Origin: Crocodylus rhombifer
Lineage: Eukaryota > Chordata > Crocodylia > Crocodylidae
Direction of reading: 5' to 3'
Length of the DNA stretch: 64,000 nucleotides
Assembly (NCBI GenBank): GCA_038503035.1
Contig: JAVSML010025228.1
Span: forward strand, 377,868 to 441,867
Each line of letters begins with the position of its first letter. The first letter of the stretch is position 1. Of this stretch, positions 34,101-49,100 are shown in pieces. The notes below the pieces were generated by a model. That model did no database searches and was not told the DNA's origin. It saw nothing but the letters and a program-made list of their open reading frames with translations. The position numbers and the translations under genes were made by a program.

Positions 34101-37100
34101 TTGTTTTAACAGTGAAAAAAGTTTTTTCCTGATATCCAATTTAAATAAGTAACAGTAATATACCACAGTCTCTCTGACCCAAGAGTTTGGTCCTATGGAC
34201 TCTCAGAAAGAGTGGAGCAAAGAGGCTTAGGGGTTCTGGAGAGATCATTAGTTGTTGCCCCTATCAGAAAGCAAGGCAAGTGACAGACTCAGGGGTTCAT
34301 GAGTACATCCTTGTATCCCAACACTCTAGAACTCTTTCCATCATGCAGAAGTTTCCTCCATTTTTCCTTCCCCATTGTTCTCTTGGCATGTTGAATCCAG
34401 CCACTACTTACACACTACCTAATGATGCAGAAAAGTCATCAGTGTTCCAATGTGGTAAAAGCAGTATCGCTTAAGGTGTATCTACATGAAACAATGCTGT
34501 TTACGTACATTTGAGGTTGAATTAACATGTTCAGCACCGATAATGAAAGTAGGGTAGCTCACTGGAGGAGCAACTTTTTAAAATTAATCTTACCTCTTCC
34601 CCTGACAAAAAATAAAGAAGTGTGGCAAGCTTTTGTAGAACAGTTAACATTTAATATTCACTTGCAGTAACTGAAATCACTTTTTTCCCCTCAAACTAAA
34701 AGGTGAAATATGTTAGTTCAGTCACTTGGAACTCCTGCTCTAAGCCAAATCTGGAAACTCACCGACTTCAGGTTTTTCTCAAGGATATGCCACGTCGGCT
34801 CCATCACTTCAAACATCATGTAATATTGGATATTCTGTACAAAATTCAACATCCGTTGTCGCAGTGTGAAAGCACCAGCAAACCTGAAAGAAAAGTAAAA
34901 AGCAAGCCAGCTGAGAAGTGGCAACAGTCAGTTGGATGCCTAGAAACCTAATCTTTAGGACTATCAATACGGTACTGTGTTAGCACCAAATTAACATTAA
35001 AGAAAACTTAACCGAGAAATCAATTGAACTAATTAGAAGGCCTTTTATCAGATATCAAAATGCTGCTTCAAACTGCAGCATGTTCTCAAGCCTGTCAGAA
35101 ACATAAAATGATTTGGTTAGACCAAAGGAACATTTAAAGCATGTAATCAGGAACAACAACCGACTTTCCAGCTGTTCTGCTGGAGGGACAAGGCCATACC
35201 ATTTAGCTGAATGCAATGAGTATTGCTTAGCAGTCTTATTGCTGATCCAAACATTGCACAGCTGTCTTTCCACGTGCTTACAATAAAACATATGTCTGAA
35301 AAGCATCTGGTACCGTGTTAAAGCTTTCCTGGAAAGAAAAAAAGAAAGAAAAAAAGTACAGAACAAACTACCTTCTAACTAGTAAACAAAAACTACACTG
35401 TGGTGAGTGTCAAATGACATCCAACACAAAACTGCTAAAGCAAGAAAAAGAAAGACAAAGGCATCTACTATGTCGGGGTGGGCAAAATACAGCCCACAGG
35501 CCAGCCTAGGTCTGCCCCCCTAGTGCTCCACATGGGGCCAAGCCCCGCCCCCTCCTACCAGGGCGCCCACGCTCCCATTGGCCTAGGCTCCAGCCAGCTT
35601 CTGGTGAACTGTTCCCAGTGTAACTGCAGCCAGTCAGATGCTCCTCGTTTCCCTCTCCCCCAGCAGAAGCCGCCAGGCTAAAGCTTCCTGCCTGCCTGCC
35701 CAGCTGCCTGAAGTGGCGCAGCAATAGCAGGAGTGGGAGTAGGAGTGGCTGCTGGAGGTGAGGGAATACAGCAGCACCCAGTAGGCCACAGCTGTACTGT
35801 GAACAGTCCCACTCGAAGCTGTGCACTGGCCATATCATCCCCTTGCCTGCAGCTGCAGTGGGGCTATTCTGGAAGCTGTACACTGGCCAGGGACTTGACT
35901 GGCAGGGCTGTCCTGCTCCCCTTGCCTCCAGCTGCAGCTATACAGCTCCAAGTTTGGGGGACAGCATGGGGGGAGGGAAGGCTTTAGCTGGACAGCTTGA
36001 GCTCTGGCTCTAGCTCTCAGCTGCCTTCCACCAGCTCTGCCCATTCAGCATGATAAGCAGCCACCTGCAGGTGAGTGGAGCAGGTGGAAGGCAGCCTAGA
36101 GCCAGAGCTCCAGCTGAAGCTTCCACCTTGCTGCTCAGAACAGCGAGGCAGGGCAGGAGCAGGAGCAGCAGCCGCAGCTGGAGACAAGTAGAGCAGAACA
36201 GCCCTGCCAGCCCGGGCCCCAGCCAGTGTGCAACTTCTGGTAGAGCTGTTCTTGGTGCAGCTGCAGCCAGCCAAGTGCTGCTGTGCTCCCCTTGCCTTCA
36301 GTTACAATGTGAGCCCAGCAGACTGCAGCCGTGCCGGCAACAGGCCCACCAGAAGCTGCACACTGGGGCTAGGGCTGGGGCTGGCAGGTATGGGCAGGAG
36401 CACAGCGCGGGTTGCCCTGGGTGGGGCTTGACCCAACGTGGAGCGCTGCAAGGGCAGCTGTCGACCAGGCAAGCTGTGCTGCACATGCTCCCTGCCTCCC
36501 AGACAGCCTCCACATGCAAACACATCCCCTCCACACACCACCATACAGCCCTGCCACCTCCCCCCGGCACAGGGCAGGGCATGCAAAGAGCAGATAACAC
36601 GTATCCTGTTGCAAACACTGAGCCTCACCTACCAAAGCCCCATAGGGAGTTTGGAAAGTTGCTGTACATGGGGGTGGGGGGGGTGGGCAGGTGACTCAGC
36701 CAGTCACAGCTCATCAAAACTCCTCATGCGGTCCTCAGGCCCAAACAACTGCCCACCCCTGTACTAATGTCATACCAAAGATGCACATCTCACCACTAAA
36801 ACAACTGATATATGCGACGAACAGAAAACACACTGCAACTGGAACTGTACTAGCTGGGAAACTGCTTTTCTGCACCCTTTTCTCCAATTCCACCCCACTA
36901 TGAATGGCCTCACGCTTTTCAAACAGTTTGGAAAAATCATATTCACTCCTAGGTGGAGACCATACTAAACATCCTAGAAAACACAAAGACTACAGTAACT
37001 ATCCTAAAAATTAGTATTTATGCCTGAACAGTTTGCCAAGATTGAAAAAGGAAGAACTGTGACCATACATGGTTTTGACATTTCTTTGCCTGCAGTTAAT

Positions 37101-40100
37101 GCACTGAAGATGTGTGGTAGTTATTTATACTTCCAGGTACTGAATATTGTGCACCAGCTACCAGGTATGGCTCTTTCTGTATGGCTTTAAATTTTTGTAT
37201 CTCTGCTCTGTAGAGTTTATCAGAGAAGTGGGGCAAACTCATGGAATATCTACTTTTCTAAAGTAGATATTCTCATTCAACAAGCTTTAGTTCAAGCATC
37301 CCCACCACCATTTTTAAGCACAGGGATGCTGATACATGAGACACAAGAGGTTGCTGGAGTGTGAAAACTGCTATACTCCAGCAGGCTTGATTAATCAAGT
37401 CTGCTCCAATGCACTGTACGCTGGAGTAGCCTTCATGTTTGTGTATAGGCACCCCTAGTGTCCAACGGTATATACCCTGGGAGCATGGATCTAGTCTCCT
37501 TTCTAAAAGTAAGTTGAGGGATAACCGATAGTTAAAGAAGTCAAGCTTAGGAGAATAAAATGTTTTATACAAACTTATTTCTAAAGAGGCAAGAGTCAGA
37601 GTAAAGGTAAAAAAAAAATAACAGTCATTTAACAATGGATCACTGTTAAGTGGGTAACCTCATCTAATTCCGTGATGCTGAAAGAGCAGCAATCCCATCT
37701 GTTTACCCTGTCACGTGCAGGATTGCTAACATTTGCTGATGAAGACCTGGAATAGACTGCTGTGAATAAGTGCAATTTTTAAAACTTGACAGAATGAAAC
37801 AAGCAATTTCCACCAGGATACTAGAACACTGTTCTCCAAACTGTTCTCCTACAATTTTATACTAGGAAAAGAATGTTTTTCTTATTTGAAAAAGGTGGTT
37901 TCATTTGCTCAGACTTTCAAGCAAGAAGTGGCATTCATGTAGAGACCTGATCTAGAGTATTTCAGCTTGAAAGGCAAATGCTTCTGGCTGTTTTAAGTAA
38001 GTATCAACTAGATGACTGATAGACTGAAAATGCTTAGACAAGCTTAAAGCAAAGGAAGATGTTAGTAATGCTCCAGCTAGGTTAGAGAAAATATTTTTGT
38101 GGGTGATAAGTTTTATTAGACCAACTGTATGGTTGGGATAGATTTAGATGAGTTTTCAGATATTACAGTACCCTTCAAGTCTCAGAGAGCAGCAGACAAC
38201 AGAACAGAGCAGATAGAACACAAACTTGTGTAAAACTCCATATGGGAATAAAAACAGGATACAAGAGAAATTATCAGGTAGTCAAAAGACAAGAGAGACC
38301 AAATAAAAACTTGATGAAGATCATACAGGACGGTCATTATCACTTGCAAAGTTCAGAGATTAGCCAGCATCAGGTAAATTACAACAGATCAAAATCATTG
38401 CCCATAGTTCTTAGTGTCCAATAGGCTAACGAATTTTTGTTCACAGGACTGTCTTGCGAAGGCATTTTATAAATTTCCTTTGAGAACAAGAACAGTGAGG
38501 TCATACAGGGAGTGATTTTTCTGTGAAAAATGTTCTCTAACCTGTGCTCTGGTGTTTGTCTTTTATCTTTTTTAGTGATCATTCATTCTGGTGTACAGTT
38601 TTTCTGGTTTCACCCACATAGTTTCAGTAAGGGCATTTAATGCACTGGATGAAGTATAGCACATTCTGGGCCAACATGTATAATTCATTTGGAGTTTTAC
38701 CTGCTACTTAGCTCGGCCATTCTGCTTCTCTCCTAGAGACTCAAAGAAAAGTACTGTGATACCACAAAAAACTTGTCTAAGTCTCCTTAAACCATGCAGT
38801 TTGTCCAATAAACGATGACAAACACAAAAATTCTTGTCTCACATCATTTCCTGGACTATCATGGGTATAACCATCACTTCAACACTATTGGCTAGCTATG
38901 TTATACATTTTTATACAACTCAGAACAGAAGCTTGAAATTCTAAGTGTGCATCGGATATTATGGTAATTTAACTTCCAACTGGGCAACAGTCCACACTGA
39001 AGTTTAGTATGAGCATTTAAGGAGCAGAACAAATACACCTAGATGATCTCAGTGCTGCCCTCCTCCCACCCCTGCATATCTGTAACTAGTATTCAAGGCA
39101 TTCAGATGTTCTGTTGGTCTCTACCACTGTAAATTCTTTGCAAAAGTTGCTAAGCCTTTTCTTTCAAGTATTAATACTTTACCTGTTTATAATGAGGGAT
39201 AGAGGCCATTTGACAATATAATCAAAAGAGAAAGCTTCCAGACCACTAAGAGTGAGCTCTGTGGGATCTGCATTGATAATAGACTTTTCTTGTTTAGTTT
39301 CAATAGCCAGAACTCGCAAGAGCTGTGTAATGAGGTCATGGGGCATAAGGTCAATCTGTAAAGGAAAAAAGAACAGGAAAATGATACTGTAGACAGTGCA
39401 CTTTCTAGCACTGATAGCTGCAGACATATATAGCAGTACAGCTGGCCTAAGCATACCATACCCAAATTAATATGGATTTGAAGACCTTATGGAAATAAAT
39501 GCCCAAAATGACAATGAATATCTAGTACAGTATCTAGTATACAGATGCTAATCCTCATCATCAGTTCTAGTGACTTTGTCTGCATGAGCAGATGGAAAAG
39601 GGTCACTTTCATGTTCTGTAGAGAGATTAACTATTGGCCTCTTTAAAAGGGCTTTAAAAAAAGGTGCTAAAGATCTCTCTCTCTTGTTGAATCCATTACT
39701 ACCAAATATCTAAACATGAAAAAAAGCATGTTCGAGAGGCGCTCAAGGCATTCACGCCAACATTTTTTAACAAAATGATAAGTGAATGGTAGTTCCATGA
39801 TGTCCAACCATTTTTTTTCCCCATCATGCCACTGATTCGGCTTGTGTAGTATTCCATCTTTTCCCCAACCCTATGTTTATCTGGTTTATTTGCATTATGA
39901 GCTTTTCAGGGCAAGGACCATCTGCTACTCTGTTTCTACTGTTGCTTGCACAGCAGGGCCCCACTTCTGGTGAACCTTTGGGTAATAAACTTGATTATCA
40001 TCAAGAAAGACAGGTACTACTGAAATTCAGAAACCAACTCTTAGTCAGTGGCAATGTGTAGGGGGTGCACATGCACCTCCTGAGAGCACTGGTGCACCCC

Positions 40101-43100
40101 CTGACAGTCAGCGCTCCCCACTTAGGTGATAGCCAGGGGAGCACGTGGAAGCACTGGCTGGGGAGTGGGGGTGCCTGGAGAAGTACTGCTGGCACTTCTG
40201 GATCTCCTGCTCACGCTTTCGGGTTGGTGCAATCGGCTGCTCAGGGATGCCCCACCCCCCCCTCCCAGTCAGTGAGATCAGCCATGACCCCCCCCCCCCC
40301 CCCCCCCTCGCCCCGCATGTGCTGACTGGCCCCTGACTCAGGAGACACCAGTCACTCATGGTCTTAGTTAAAACATTCTGTCGTACTACTTTCAACTGCG
40401 GGCTTAAAAGAGTTATGAATCATCCAGAAATACCCATTTTGTAGGACTGCTATGTTTATACAGCAACCAGCTCAATGGCTTGCTGAGGATGGCTATACCC
40501 AAGTTCCTAGATGACTGGAGCTCCCAGATGGATACCATTTTCATGCCTCTTCCATCATTATTGTATAGCTTTAATCTCAGTAGAAAAGAGTTTATCTTGG
40601 AAAATATGTTTTGGGGCTGTCATCTCTGTGTTCTTGAATTCTTTGTTTTGCTCTTGAAGATATATGCAGTTTTCTAAAATTTGAGCTAGCTCAGTTGCAG
40701 ATTATTTTCTGCTTATATTGACTCTCACCTTTAAAATGAACTTGTTTGCCTTTCCTAGTACTCCCCTCTCCCTTGCATGTTTTTTGTATTCAAATCACTA
40801 TTTGATAAGCTGATTTGTGCATGTCTTTTCACAGCATCTGATGAAGTGAGCCAAGCTCTCAAATCTCATGAGATATATATATATATATATATTTAATTAG
40901 TCTAAAAGGTGCAAAGTTACCCTGCTTCTCACCTTTAAATCATCTTTAAAAGGGTCCGTGTTGGCAGTGCTCATTCTCAGTGCTAATTCAAGCAAAGCTT
41001 CTAATCTAGTAGGTATAATATCATCTACAGGCTTTTTAAGTTCTTCTTCAGTGAGATCCATGAAATGGACAAAGAAATCTCCCTGGTCCATTAGGAAGTA
41101 GTGTTTTATAGACCTGCTCAACAACATGGAAATAAAGAAGAATACATGTTTATTAAATAGGTTAAGCTAATTTCTGTAATACTAAATCTAGGAAAAAAGG
41201 ATGGGGGTGGGGGAGAAGAAAAGTAAGAGCAATCAACTCCCAGTAAACATGCAGGCTTCATTCACTGTGCTCTTCTACATGACATGCAACCAGAATCATT
41301 AGCTTACTTAGACTTCATTCAGTCGCAATAAACACTGTTCTGAGGCAAAGAGTTGTGTTTTCTCCCTATTATCATATTCAAGATCCGTTTGCATGCTGCG
41401 ACTTATTTAAAAAAAATAGATACTCCATTACTGACTGAAGGTGCAGCACAGCTATCCTAGACAACAAAAAAAGACAGCCAGGCTAAGTATATGAGTTAGG
41501 AGGAAAACACTAAATTCTAAAGTAAATGAGCTAGTGGAATTCAGAAAAAGCATAAATGCTTACATTTAGTTTTTGTCAAATAACTTGACCTACAATGTTG
41601 TGCACCAAAACATAGTCGATTTCCAGTAGCTGGAGTTTTGAGCTATGTTATACATGTACCTATTACTTAAAATCGGTGGTGTGTCACATGTACTATGCTT
41701 TGACCACAGATTCTGCCCCCCGCCCCGTAAAGTATCTGTAGAACATATTCTAGCTCTGGCTCTCCTCATGCTCCTGTGCTGAGGGGATAAAGGGTGGTGC
41801 ACACTTCCTGCTCCTCAGCTTCCCTCAGCCATAGAGTCCTATAAGGAAGACGTGAAGAAGCACAGAATTCAAACATGGATGTAGAGTCTACATCAAGTGG
41901 ACTCCAGGTACAGTAAATAACTTTAGCTTTCTCTTTGCAGAAATTGTCCACCCAAAGCCATGCCTACAATTATGGGTGAGGATCTTAGAGCTCCTTTAAG
42001 CAACCAGCAATTTCAGGACTGCTCTGCCAATCAGAGCATCAGCTCTTTACAATTCCATGACAACATAATGCTTTGTGCAGGTATAGACAGAGCTCCAGAT
42101 GCCTGCCGTCCAGCTATCATTTATGGAGATATTAGGCAGGTGTGCTATGGCAGTAGCCTGGAATCTGCTGGAAAAAACAAACCACCCCTCCCCCAAAATA
42201 AAAAAACCCCCAAAACCCAGAGATCTTCTAAACACCTTGGTCATATGAAGGTAATAAATGGAAGGTCTTTGCCTTCTGCTCATAAGGAATGGAGTTTCAG
42301 GTAGAACAATACCAAGCTGATCGGCTGTCTCAAATGAAAGTCAATAATAATTTTGGGCAGGTACTCTGACCATGTCCTCATGGACATCCAATAAAATAAA
42401 AGCAGCATTTGTTAAGAAAGTTTGGATTTTACCCATCCTTCTTGCCAATGTAATCACTACCAGGAAGCCCATTTTTCATAGGTTTCCATGGGCTCAAATT
42501 GTGCCCTCCTCAGGTTCAGGTCATACTGTGCAACGGGTCCCTAACGGGGGGGGGGACAGCACAACTCCAGAGAAGCCCTTGAGAAATGTTAATGTCTGTT
42601 GAGTGAGAAAAAAAATATTGCTGACCATTGAAACTAAAGGAAAGAAAACCATGACAGCTGCCAGGTAAACCTTAATCAAGATCAAGGAAAGGGGATTGAT
42701 GCTTCAGGATCAATTAATAGGCTAATACTGTGATTCTCAGTTATACTGCTGCAACATACTGGGGTACTGCGATTTCTTTTGAAGGGTGCTGTGGCTCCCA
42801 GCCCCTGTTGTCAGGTAAGCACTGGCTCCTCCATACGTCGGGTACCCCACACCCACTCCAGTATCCCATGGACAACCAACACCCCTGTTTTATCATTCTC
42901 TGTGGCCCCTCCCACCAGCTCCAGGAAGATGGGTAGGGGGAAGAACAGGAATGAACTGAGCCATAAAGCACAGCCCCCTGTCCCCCAGCAGCCACTACAC
43001 CAATTGCTCCCACACTCCGAGTGGTATGTTCAGCTGTGGGCAGGCAGGTAGACACGTGGAGCCATGGCATCTCAGATGAGCTCTTTTCCCTGCTCCTGGA

Positions 43101-46100
43101 GCTGGTGAAAGGGGCTGGGGGAGGGGGAGAATGGTGGCTCTGGTCACTGGCATTCAAGTCTCCAGAGGAACAGCGGTAGATGCAGGGGCTCTGTTTGCTC
43201 CCTTGGGTACAGACCATGGGCAGGGAATGGGGAGGACAGCAGAAAGAGTGGGGCATGGCAGGATCCTGTCCCCGCCCTACTCACTTGGCACCAGCCTCTG
43301 TGCCTCCAGTGGCCATAGTCACCCCCCTCCCACCCACTGCACGGATGCAGGGCCAGTTGCCTCCTTCAGGAGGTTTAAAGACCCACTCCCAAGCTTCCCA
43401 ATTTACACTGAAGAGCAGCTCCTGCCAATACAGAGCACCATGCACTCCTCCCTGCCAACCATGTCCTCCCCACTGTTGCCCTCTCTGCCACCCCATGAGA
43501 TCCTTTTAAGGGTGCAACAGAGTACGAGAAGGTAAGCACTGTGATCAGAGACCTGATAAAGAGTGTCTTGCCTTCAAGAGTGTGTCTAACTTTATCCTAA
43601 CCACATCGCTGGTCCAATAGAAGATATCATTCAAGAAATCCTTGCCTCTTGCAAGGTAAGCACTGTAAAAAATAATTCAGCTTTTAAATGAGGTGTCACT
43701 AAATTCCAAGAGTTATCAAGGGGTCCCTCAACTATCAAAAGATTGAGAACTACTGGTCTAGTATGGTAGACTTGGCCTGCACTAGAATGAAAACCCGGTC
43801 CACTTCACCAAGTAGGTATGCCTCCTAAACACCTTTCTGTTGTGGATAAGAATGTCCCTGACTTAGGCTGAAAATCCTCATTCTACCCAAGAAACCCATC
43901 TGGAATCCAGGCTGTGAGATGGAGGGAGTGGAGCTCTGGATGGAGAATGCTCCCTCTTCTCTGTGTTAACAGGGTTAAGACCAAAGGCAACACAACAGGA
44001 TCTCTTACCAGTAGAGACAGAAGACCTCGATGCAAAACCTGACTATAGTACAGGGCTGTTAGTAATGCTTAGGCCCAGTCCTGTCTTACCTTGAGAGAGA
44101 TTTTCAAGATCAGAGATGCAGGAATTATACATGCATGCAAAATTATATCATCATGAAAGAAATCTAGAAAGAACCTCAGCTGAGCAACCCCACATAAATG
44201 CAAAATAAGAGACACTTCTTAGTCTTGACTTGGTCTATGACCCCATTTTGCAAAGAAGAACATTAGTCTGCCCCAAAGTAAGAGGGAGAAAGACCACTAA
44301 ACATGGCCTCCTTGTGGCATCACCTCTGGCACAAAAGGAAGGGGAGAGGGGTAGCTGGAGCCAATAAAAAGGTCTTAAGAGTCTTTGGGCTCCCTAAGAA
44401 GGTAAAAAGGGAACTCTTGTACACATTGCTGGGATGGATAGGTTCTAGGAAAGCTCAAAAAAGAAGGGGTAGATACAAGATAAGTGCTACTTGAAGCTAA
44501 AACCAGAAAGACACATGAAAACTCCAACTAAGCAAGCAGCTGAGAGAAACTGAGCAGGAAGTATGCACCACCCTTTTATATCTGCAGCATAGAGACACAA
44601 GGGAGAAGCAGGATTAGAGCATGCTGTAGAGATATTGCTAAGGCAGAAAGTCTCTGGTCAACCACAGGGCATGAGATATACCTACAACAAAGAATGTGTG
44701 TGGACTTTTACTTGAAAGGAGATCTTTGGGTTTCCTATGGTGGTTCCACTTAGTACTACACAGATTGAATTACAGTAGTCTAGTCTGAAAATGTGATCTC
44801 ACCAAATAGTAAAGAAAAAATGTGAGCACAATTTGTGTTAGAGGCTGCAAACCTTGCAAAAAAACCCGAAAATGAGAAGAACACTGCTTCATTATTAGAA
44901 TATTTATATTTAACATACATATGTTACGGGCCAACGAGAGGTAAAGTGCTGCTTGACTTGGTACTGGCAACTGGGGATGACTTAATTAGCTACCTAGTGA
45001 TCGATGGGAAGCTGGGTAAATGCAAACATGAGCTGATCACCTTCACCATCCACCAGAAAGCTGGCAAGCCAGTGAGCAACACTGAAGTCCCTGACTTCAG
45101 TAAAGCCAACTTTGACAAGGTCAGGACGCTGGTCAGTCAGGCCCTAAGGGACGACGACCCTAGAGGGAAGGGAGTTCAGGAGGAATGGTTGCTCCTCAAG
45201 GGAGCGATCCTCAATGCACAAGCTAAGTCTATTCCATCTTGGCGGAAAGGCAGCAAGAGGGCACAGCAGCCCCCCCGACTCTCCAGGGATCTAGCAGACC
45301 TCCTGAGGCTAAAAAGAAAGGCCTACAAAGGGTGGAGGATGGGATTCACCTCCAAGGAGGAATATTCTGTGCTGGTCCGGTCCTGCAGGGAGCAAACCAG
45401 GAAAGCCAAGACTGCAACTGAACTCCAACTAGCTTTGAGCATCAGGGACAATAAAAAGTCCTTTTTCAGATATGTGGGCAGCCAGAGGAAAAGCAAGGTC
45501 AACAGTGGACCCCTGCTAAACCAGGTGGGATAACTGGCAACTGACGCCCAGGAAAAAGACAACCTATTAAATGGGTACTTTGTGTCGGTCTTTCATCAGT
45601 CCAATGGGACGCCCATGCTCACCACAGGACAGGGAGGTCCAGGTGAGGGAGATCCCCTGCCCTCCATCAATGCTGACCACATGAAGGAACACCTTGAGAG
45701 GCTGGATACATTCAAGTCAGCTGGCCCTGACAATCCACACCCCAGGGTACTCAAGGAGCTGACAAGCATCATAGCCCAGCCTCTGGCATGGATCTTTGAG
45801 AACTGGCACTCCGGTGTAGTGCCCGAAGACTGGAAAAAAGGTCAATGTGGTGCCTATCTTTAAGAAAGGAAGGAAAGTGGATCCAGCAAACTACAGGCCC
45901 ATCAGCCTGACCTCTATCCCAGGGAAGTTCTTAGAAAAGTTTATTAAAGAGGCCATCCTTAATGGACTGGCCAACACCAACATCCTGAGGGATAGCCGGC
46001 ACAGGTTTGTTGTGGGTAGGTCTTGCTTGACCAATCTCATTTCCTTTTACGACCAGGTGACCTATCACCTGGACAAGGGAGAAGAGATTGACATCATATA

Positions 46101-49100
46101 TCTTGACTTCAAAAAATCCTTCCATCTGGTATCCCATGATCACCTCTTGGTGAAACTGGCCAACTGTGTCTTTGGGTCCACCACGATCCGCTGGCTGGGA
46201 AATTGGCTCCGTGGTCAGACCCAGAGGGTGGTGGTTGACGGAAGTCTATCATCGTGGTGCCCTGTGACCAGGGGGGTCCCCCAAGGCTCTGTCCTTGGAC
46301 CCATATTGTTCAACATCTTTATTAATGATGTGGACATTGGAGTCAGGAGCGGACTGGCTAAGTTCACTGATGACACCAAACTCTGGGGCAAAGCATTCAC
46401 ACCTGAAGACAAGACGGCGATCCAGGCTGACCTGGATAGGTTCAGCAAATAGGCGGACAAGAACCTGATGGTGTTTAACACTGAAAAATACAAGGTCCTC
46501 CACCTTGGGAGGAAAAACCTGCAGCATCCTGATAGGCTCAGCAGTGCTATGCTGGCTAGCACTACGGAAGAAAGAGACTTGGGGGCCATCATTGACCACA
46601 AGATGAACATGAGCCTTCAATGCAATGCTGCAGCTAGTAAAGCAAGCAAAACGCTGGCTTGCATCCATAGATGCTTCTCAAGCAAATCCCGGGACATCAT
46701 TCTCTCATTGTACTTGGCCTTGGTGAAGCTGCAGCTGGAGTATTGCATCCAGTTTTGGGCCCCACAATTCAAAAAGGATGTGGAGAAGTTTGAGAGAGTC
46801 CAGAGAAGAGCCACATCAGAAAAACAGACCTACGATGACAGGCTGAGAACTATGGGACTCTTCAGCCTGGAAAAGCGTAGGCTCAGGGGTGATCTGATGG
46901 CCACCTATAAGTTTATCAGGGGTAACCATCAGTATCTGGGGAAACGTTTGTTCATCAGAGGGCCCCAAGGGATGACAAGATTGAACGGTCATTACACTAC
47001 TGCAAGACCATTTCAGGCTGGACATAAGGAAAAATTTCTTTACTGTCCGAGCCCCCAAGGTCTGGAATAGCTTGCCATCAGAGGTGGTTCAAGCACCTAC
47101 ACTGAACACCTTCAAGAGAAATTTGGATGCTTACCTTGCTGGGATCCTATGACCCCAGCTGACTTCCTGTCACTCGGGCAGGGGGCTGGACTCGATCTCG
47201 CGAGGTCCCTTCCAGCCCTAATGTCTATGAAAGCTATGAAATATAGGAAAATAAAATCACACCTCAAGTGAGCCACAAGCTCTTTCTCCTCCATTAGGAA
47301 ATCCAGAAGAACTTTGCTTGCATAATTATAAGCTTTTTCTATTTGTTCCACATATGCTCGCTCTTTCAAGGTATAGATGACCTCTTTAGCCACAGGGCAG
47401 GTAACATCACGACCACATTCTCGGACAACATTTAAATATTTTCCTAAAAGCAAAAGGAAGTAGAAGTCACTGTTTATTTTATCTAGTATTAATGACATCT
47501 TTGTTGCCTCACCAAATATTTAGGCCAAAATTTTCAAGTGAAAGGGTAAAATCTTCAAAATGGCTGAATGACTTAGGAGTCTTAAGTTCTGCATCCTAAA
47601 CATTAGCCTATCTTCCTACTCTTGAAGGAGTACGTCTTGGCATACTGCACTCTCCATATAATAAAAATGTGAACAATTTCCACAGGGTCTTACAACCTCC
47701 AGATTATAGACCCAAAACATAACTGCCGATTATATGAAACTGAAGTTTTCACGATTACACCTACAACTGCCTTTCATTATTGTACTGCTGCAACTCAAAT
47801 GTACTAAAATGGTAGCATAGTTTAATACAACCATGAAAACAAATGTTAAAGTAATGTACAATCGCTGACAAATTGTCTTTATATTGTTAGAGAATGTATC
47901 TCCTAGGTCCATATGTAAATTCGAAGTCATAGTAACATACCTGTGCTAAGGATTTTGTCAGCCATTTTCTGTAGGAATGATGGAATCTGTTGCTGAACAA
48001 CAGTATATCTCTGATCCCAATACTTGTCATTATAATCCTCTTGGATCTTCTCCTTCTGCAGCTCATGTTCTTCCACCATGAACTCACTAAGATTAAAGCA
48101 CATATTTAGATATAAGACTATAAATAGTCTCCTTGTTTTATCTGACATTAAAGTGGTAACAATTTATCAGAAATGGGAACCCATAAGACTTCAAGCCGAC
48201 ATTTTGAAAAGCATTTCAAAGAGGAGCCCAATTAGTCTTTAGTCATGGCAACAAAAATGGCAGCAATGGTGAGCCTTTGTGCTCACCTGTTTTCTTCAGC
48301 TGTAACTACAGAATTTTAGAAGGATCAATACGGGTTATGTTTAATTCAGCTCATGGCATTAATGAAAAGGTTAGGATTTATCTTAATGTACTTTCTCACC
48401 ACAAAGAAAGCACATTCATTGATCTCTAAACAACCTATATGCCAAACCATATTTTTCCCAGGACTCTAAAATTAATGTTTTCCAAGTTTCATTAAAAATG
48501 CATAATGGAATGTATGTATGTATGTAAGTATGTATCTGTTATCTATAAAAACGATGCAAAAAATTATTTACACTAAAGCCAGGAAATGTAATACTTTGTC
48601 TGAATCACAACTAATTTGGAATCCTGATAATATAAACCTACTAGCAAATTGCCCATCAAGACAGATGGGGGTGAAGGGAAAAGGAGCCCAGGTCCAGCCC
48701 CACACCCCACTTTCCCCCAGCACTCATCTGGCCGTGCTCTACTATTCAGTAATATCTTTACTGAATTGGAGTAAAACAAAAATAGCACTATAATACACAA
48801 ACAAATAAAACAAAAGCAGCAAGACTTCTTAGCTTTTCCCCATTATTTCTGTACCTGTATGGATCATTGATGATTCCTCTATAGATCCACTTCTCCAAAA
48901 TTTCAAAATAAGGCACACTGGCTGCCTTGGTTAAATACAGACATAGCTCCTGTGCTTGGCTGTCTCCTGTGTAATTGAAAGTCCTATCATGGAGCAAACT
49001 CAGGGTTGATCCTCCCACACACTCACCCTTATCCACAGAAGTGGCTATGATTCAAAACAAAACAGAACAAAACATTTAAGATGCAGGGCTTTTCATTTAA

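Noticed and set aside
35506..36767. Multiple overlapping frames of 100-214 codons
   Set aside because: They are inside a GC-rich hAT element, with no transposase or host domain and low-complexity Ala/Gln/Pro composition.
42741..43535. 171- and 134-codon frames
   Set aside because: They lie within a GC-rich element bounded by hAT-type ends; no conserved motif.
46468..47070. 200-codon frame as an independent gene
   Set aside because: It is the C-terminal part of CR1 ORF2 in the 44.9-47.2 kb copy.
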